Source: CAJXII01 sp965242915 (GTDB taxonomy: Bacteria; Campylobacterota; Campylobacteria; Campylobacterales; Arcobacteraceae). Taken from it: a DNA stretch of 64,000 nt. The notes below the pieces were generated by a model that saw only the letters and a list, made by a program, of their open reading frames with translations, searched no databases and was not told the DNA's origin. The translations under genes were made by a program, and so were the position numbers. The first letter of the stretch is position 1. Each line of letters opens with the position of its first letter. Positions 60,028 to 64,000 of the stretch are shown piece after piece. The stretch covers positions 248,001 through 312,000 of the forward strand of contig CBDETN010000027.1 of the NCBI GenBank assembly GCA_965242915.1, in the 5' to 3' direction.

Positions 60028-61140
60028 CGCCAATTCACACTTAAAGTGCAACAAAACCAGCCAAAATTATGCCACCATTTTTCTTGAAACTTCCTTGAAA
60101 AATATCTCATTTGGTGTGTAATATTTCAGAATCTTTCTTGGTCTATTATTTAGCCTATTTTGAATGATAGTTATTTGAGTTTGATTTATATTTTCAAAGC
60201 TATATTTCTTGGGAATATATTCTCTAACTAGTCCATTTGTATGCTCATTCAATCCTCTTTGCCAAGATGAGTATGGATCACAAAAGTAAAACTTTAGATT
60301 TAATTTTTGAGCTATCTCTTCATGATAGGAGAACTCTTTACCATTATCTGAAGTAATTGTACGAACTAGTTTCTTTATTGGATGTAAAAGCTCTATAATA
60401 GCTTGTGTAACAACATCTGCTTTTTTAGATTCAACTATCTTCATAAGTGTAAATTTACTCTTTCTATCAACTAAGGTAACGATAGCACCTTTATGGTCTT
60501 TACCTATAATTGTATCTACTTCAAAGTCACCAAATCTAGTTTTCTTTTCAATAATCTTAGCTCGTTTACTAATATTTACTCTATTTTTAATTTGACCTCT
60601 AGTCTTGTATTGACTACTTCTATTACCATACTTTTTATTTTTATGTCTCAATAATTTATATAATCGACCACCACTTCTTTGATTTGCATAAATGTATCTA
60701 TATACTGTTTCATATGAAATATTTGCTATTTTATCTTTTTTCAATCTACCAACTAGTTGATCAGGAGATAAGCCATCTCTTAACATCTTACCAATTTTTA
60801 GTTTTAATTTATTAGTGAGTTTCTTATATCTATCTTTAAATTTATCTCTTGATACTGCTTTTATATGTGCATCATCTGCACTATAATATCCATTATTACT
60901 ATTTCTACTTAGTTCTCTTGATATTGTAGATTTAGATACTTCAATTAGTTCTGCTATTTTTGTGATTGTATAGTTCTCGTTTTTATAAGCAAATATTTGA
61001 TACCTTAAACCTAAGGTTAATTGTTTATACTTTTTCATTTAATGCTCCATTTATCCTGTAAGATATGTAGCTTAAATTGTATATCAATTAGCCTTACTAT
61101 CTTATATTTCTAAATGTTGCACTTTAAGTGTGAATGTTCA
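60028..61140 (-). mobile_element. IS30-family insertion sequence, copy 2 (1113 bp)
   Basis: Same length and, as far as compared, same sequence as 38404-39516, with the same 21-bp inverted repeats inside the ends. It sits within an IS3-family element. The flanking triplets are AAA (60025-60027) and TAT (61141-61143), so there is no target duplication. This fits deletion or rearrangement after insertion, and about 540 bp of IS3 sequence is missing. Confidence 0.88.
60067..61038 (-). CDS. IS30-family transposase (copy 2)
   Basis: A 323-residue transposase, identical in protein sequence to copy 1. It has the same helix-turn-helix and DDE motifs. Both copies being intact and identical implies recent transposition. 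Confidence 0.95.
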   Translation of the reverse strand: MKKYKQLTLGLRYQIFAYKNENYTITKIAELIEVSKSTISRELSRNSNNGYYSADDAHIKAVSRDKFKDRYKKLTNKLKLKIGKMLRDGLSPDQLVGRLKKDKIANISYETVYRYIYANQRSGGRLYKLLRHKNKKYGNRSSQYKTRGQIKNRVNISKRAKIIEKKTRFGDFEVDTIIGKDHKGAIVTLVDRKSKFTLMKIVESKKADVVTQAIIELLHPIKKLVRTITSDNGKEFSYHEEIAQKLNLKFYFCDPYSSWQRGLNEHTNGLVREYIPKKYSFENINQTQITIIQNRLNNRPRKILKYYTPNEIFFKEVSRKMVA

Positions 61141-61630
61141 TATCAAGATTAATGGCGGCATGGTTTATTTAGCAGCTATAATTGATTGGTATTCTAAAGC
61201 TGTACTATCTTGGAAAATATCCAACACTATGGATTCAGCTTTAACAATGGATGTTTTAAATGAAGCATTATCGCTATATGGTAAACCTGAAATATTTAAT
61301 ACAGATCAAGGCAGTCAATACACAAGTCATATCCATACACAGACTTTAAAAGATAATGGCATCATTATCTCAATGGATGGTAAAGGTAGAGCTACTGATA
61401 ATATTTGTATAGAGAGATTCTGGCGAAGTGCAAAAGTTGAAAGAATTTATCTAAATGAATATAACACAATTAAAGAGTTAAAAACTGATGTGAAAGATTA
61501 TATTGATTTTTATAATCATAAAAGATTTCATCAAACTTTAAATTATAAAAAACCAATGAGTTTTTATTATGATAGTTTAAAAATTAATATGCAAAAATCA
61601 CTCCCAAAAAGACACCATATCACTTTCTAA
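61141..61630 (+). pseudogene. IS3-family OrfB 3' fragment
   Basis: The C-terminal half of an IS3-type transposase with the rve core. It begins YIKINGGMVYLAAIIDWYSK and retains the second catalytic Asp (NTDQGSQY) and the Glu (NICIERFWRSAKVERIY). The first catalytic Asp region (normally just before TYIKINGG) is missing, lost with the deletion at the IS30 insertion. It is not functional. The last codons run into the repeats at 61606. Confidence 0.88.
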
Positions 61631-61683
61631 AAAGACACCCTAGCGGTTAACAAAAAGACACCGTATCACTTTTTATCTGGACA
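61606..61683. repeat. 23-bp periodic terminal repeats of an IS end
   Basis: AAAAAGACACC occurs at 61606-61616, 61629-61639 and 61652-61662, each 23 bp apart, with TATCACTTT after the first and third. The stretch ends in TATCTGGACA. Such repeated motifs are transposase binding sites at IS ends. They could be the right end of the IS3 remnant or the left end of the adjacent IS21 element; the sequence alone does not decide. Confidence 0.6.
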
Positions 61684-61803
61684 CTTTTAATAAAAAAGTG
61701 ATAGGAAAGTTTAAATTAAGTTTATTTGCTGGATTAAAACTAATTTAAGTTTGAGATATTCTCCATATTAAACTACACTTCTAAAAATATTAGGAGTGTA
61801 TCA

Positions 61804-63341
61804 ATGAGGAGAGTTTTAATGAAACAGATTAAAGAGATACTAAAATTAAAGTATCAAATGGATTTCTCATATAGGAGAATAGCAAAGAGTCTTGGTGTAT
61901 CTAGATCTGCTGCAGCTGAATATTGTAGAAGATTTGAGATATTACCAGATAAACTGGAAGATTTTTTATTGCATGATGAAGATATTATGTATAAAATGCT
62001 TTTCCCTGAACAAACTATATTACACAGGCAATCTTTAAGACCTAAACCTGATGTTGAATATATTGATAAAGAAATTCGTAAAAAAGGTGTTACATATCTA
62101 TTGTTATGGCAAGAGTATAAAGAGCAGAATCCTGATGGTTATGGATACACTCAATTTAAAACTTATTATCATAAATATAAAAAGAAATTAAACCCATCAA
62201 TGAGACAAATACACTTAAATGGTGAAAAATTATTTGTAGATTATAGTGGTGTTACTGTTCCTATTTATAATAGTAAAACAGGAGTTATTTCAAAAGCTCA
62301 AATATTTGTAGCAGTATTAGGAGCATCAGGTTATACATATGTAGATGCAACACCTAGTCAAAAGCAAGAATACTTTATAAAGTCGCACACAAAAGCTTTT
62401 AACTTCTTTGGAGGAGTACCTAAAATATTAGTACCAGATAACCTAAAAAGTGCAGTTATTTCAAATAATAAAGATGGGATTGTTTTAAATGAAAGTTATA
62501 AAGCAATGGCAAATCATTATGGGTGTGTAATTGAACCAGCAAGACCATATAAACCAAAAGATAAAGCAAAAGCAGAACAAGGAGTTCAAGCAATTCAAAG
62601 ATGGATATTAGCCGTTCTTCGGCATAGAAAATTTTTGATGTTGAAGAACTTAATGATGCTATATCTCCATTGCTTGATATTTATAACTCTAAGGTTATGA
62701 AACGATTAAAGAAAAGTAGAGATACTTTATTTAAAGAGTTAGATGAACCATACTTGCAACCACTAGCAGCTAATCAATATATTTATAAAGAGTTTAAAAT
62801 AGCAACTGTAAATATAGATTATCATATAGAGCTTCAAAGTGCTAGATACTCAGTACCATTTAAATATTTAGGAGAAAAAGTAGAGGTAAGATACTCAACA
62901 TCTACAGTTGAGATTTATTATAAATCAAAGCTAATTGCCACACATCCAAGATATTATGATAGTGAATATTCAACTATTAAAGAGCACCAACCTGAAAATC
63001 ATCAATATCAAGATGCGAAGTTTAATCCTGGAAGATATTTAAACTGGGCAAAAAGTATAGGGGTTCAAACTGTAGAGTTTACAAAGATGAAATTAGAACA
63101 AGAGCAATTTCCATCATATGCATACAGAAAACTAAATGCCATTCTTTCATTGGCAAAACAATATGAAAAATATGAAGTTGATTTAGCTTTAGGATATGCA
63201 ATGAGTATTAATGCCACTACAGTTGCATCTATAAAATCAATATTATCAAAAAAGCTTTATTATAAAAAGCCTGCTAATAATATTATAAATATAGCACAAA
63301 ATAACCACAGTAATATTCGTGGTAATACAGAATATAAATAA
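61804..63341 (+). pseudogene. IS21-family IstA transposase with frameshift
   Basis: IstA in two frames. The first (61804-62700) has the helix-turn-helix DFSYRRIAKSLGVSRSAAAEY, the rve core start (LFVDYSGVTVPIY) and PDNLKSAVI. After RWILAVLRHRK the reading leaves the frame and ends at 62700. The second frame continues the protein normally (YNSKVMKRLKKSRDTLFK, then DEPYLQPLAANQYIYKE) to 63341. A one-base loss in the run AAAATTTTT at 62628-62636 joins the two (native reading KFFDVEELNDAISPLL). AGGAG precedes the start. Confidence 0.87.
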
Positions 63342-63356
63342 AAAGGATAGAAAAAA

Positions 63357-64000
63357 ATGAACCAAGAAACAGTAACAAATAAAATGAGTGAATTAAAATT
63401 AGAAGGCTTTAAAACAGCATACTTACGACAAATTGAAGATAGAAATTATGATAAATTATCATTTAATGAGAAACTCTACAACCTACTTGAAGCCCAAGAG
63501 ATACATCAGCACAACAGAAGGATTAAACTTAATTTTAATATATCAAAAATAAAAGATAAGCAAGCAACTTTAGAAGATTTAGTTTATAAGCAAACAAGAG
63601 GTTTAAATAAAGAACAAATTTTAGGATTAGCAAATATGGACTTTATAAGAAATTATCAAAATATTATCATTACAGGTAAAACAGGAACTGGTAAATCTTA
63701 TCTCGCACAAGCACTAGCTAATCGTTCTATCATGGATGGATTTAAAGCTTATTATATTAGAGTTCCTACAATACTTGAAGATATATCAATCGCAAGAGCA
63801 GATGGAACATATACAAATTTCTTACGAAAACTTAGCAAATATAGTATTCTTATTTTAGATGACTTTGGAATAAATCCATTATCAGCTGATGATGCTACAA
63901 ATTTATTAGAAATTATAGAAAGTAGAGTTGACTTATCATCAATAATTCTCACCTCTCAACTTCCTGTATCACAGTGGTATGATTATTTAAATAATGATAC
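63357..64000 (+). CDS. istB: IS21-family IstB helper ATPase (3' end outside window)
   Basis: The partner AAA+ ATPase of IstA, starting 16 bases after the istA stop with AAAGGATAG upstream. 214 residues are visible. The N-terminal helical region is followed by Walker A ITGKTGTGKSYLAQAL near residue 107 and Walker B ILILDDFGINP near residue 168, then LTSQLPVSQWYDYL at the window end. It controls target immunity and transposition. The visible part is intact. Confidence 0.92.
   Translation, partial: MNQETVTNKMSELKLEGFKTAYLRQIEDRNYDKLSFNEKLYNLLEAQEIHQHNRRIKLNFNISKIKDKQATLEDLVYKQTRGLNKEQILGLANMDFIRNYQNIIITGKTGTGKSYLAQALANRSIMDGFKAYYIRVPTILEDISIARADGTYTNFLRKLSKYSILILDDFGINPLSADDATNLLEIIESRVDLSSIILTSQLPVSQWYDYLNND

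Noticed and set aside
48640..64000. CRISPR array in the island
   Set aside because: Looked for regularly spaced direct repeats of 24-40 bp; only short iterons and IS end repeats were seen, and no cas genes.

Overview
The window reads as an AT-rich chromosome segment from a Campylobacterota (epsilonproteobacterial) organism, most likely Arcobacter-like. This rests on the gene order rpmH-rnpA-yidD-yidC-jag-mnmE and kdsA-ribH-nusB-pyrF, on pseudopilins with a KKA/F cleavage site, on a modE-modA-trmO-mop-modB-modC molybdate locus, and on very A/T-biased codon use. The genus is inferred from memory of the families; no search was possible.

Positions 1-37,000 are mostly housekeeping. They hold clpB (its start lies outside the window), the rpmH-to-mnmE block, a dicarboxylate/anion symporter, purL-purH, a sensor kinase, and a molybdate regulator/transporter locus with a good ModE box. 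An ORF6N/PLD-like gene sits inside that locus. Then come glmS, a TDT-type permease, metK with an unusual repetitive and structured leader, accD, thiE, rlmH, dksA, dusB, HU, the PBP2/MreD-like cell-wall pair, a YigZ-like gene, a fused tlyA-ribF gene, and a minus-strand type II secretion/competence-like pseudopilin operon.

Positions 37,000-48,570 contain a diguanylate cyclase-like gene broken by a stop codon, tRNA-Met, tRNA-Gly, and a DnaJ-domain gene split by an IS30-family element. These are followed by a DEAD-box helicase whose only plausible start is ATC, malic enzyme, a two-RCK potassium channel, kdsA-ribH-nusB-pyrF, and tRNA-Ser.

From tRNA-Ser to the end of the window is an accessory island. 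It begins with a tyrosine recombinase and a complete-looking filamentous (inovirus) prophage on the minus strand. Reading right to left: small protein, major coat protein, terminator, minor coat proteins, pIII-like adsorption protein, pVI-like protein, Zot/pI, secretin/pIV, a strong hairpin in the intergenic region, and an HUH replication protein. This is the M13 order.

Next to it lies what may be a degenerate integron. A 132-bp attC-like site lies 6 bp beyond the stop codon of a three-gene unknown minus-strand operon. On the other side, a divergent 19-codon remnant resembles the N-terminus of an integron-type integrase and is cut off by insertion sequences. The window closes with an IS3-family element gutted by a second identical IS30-family copy, and an IS21-family element with a frameshifted istA and an istB that runs off the end.

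Points for a second look are the integron-like remnant with its unknown operon, two RNA-metabolism genes with AUU/AUC starts, the metK leader, the TlyA-RibF fusion, and the prophage intergenic hairpin.
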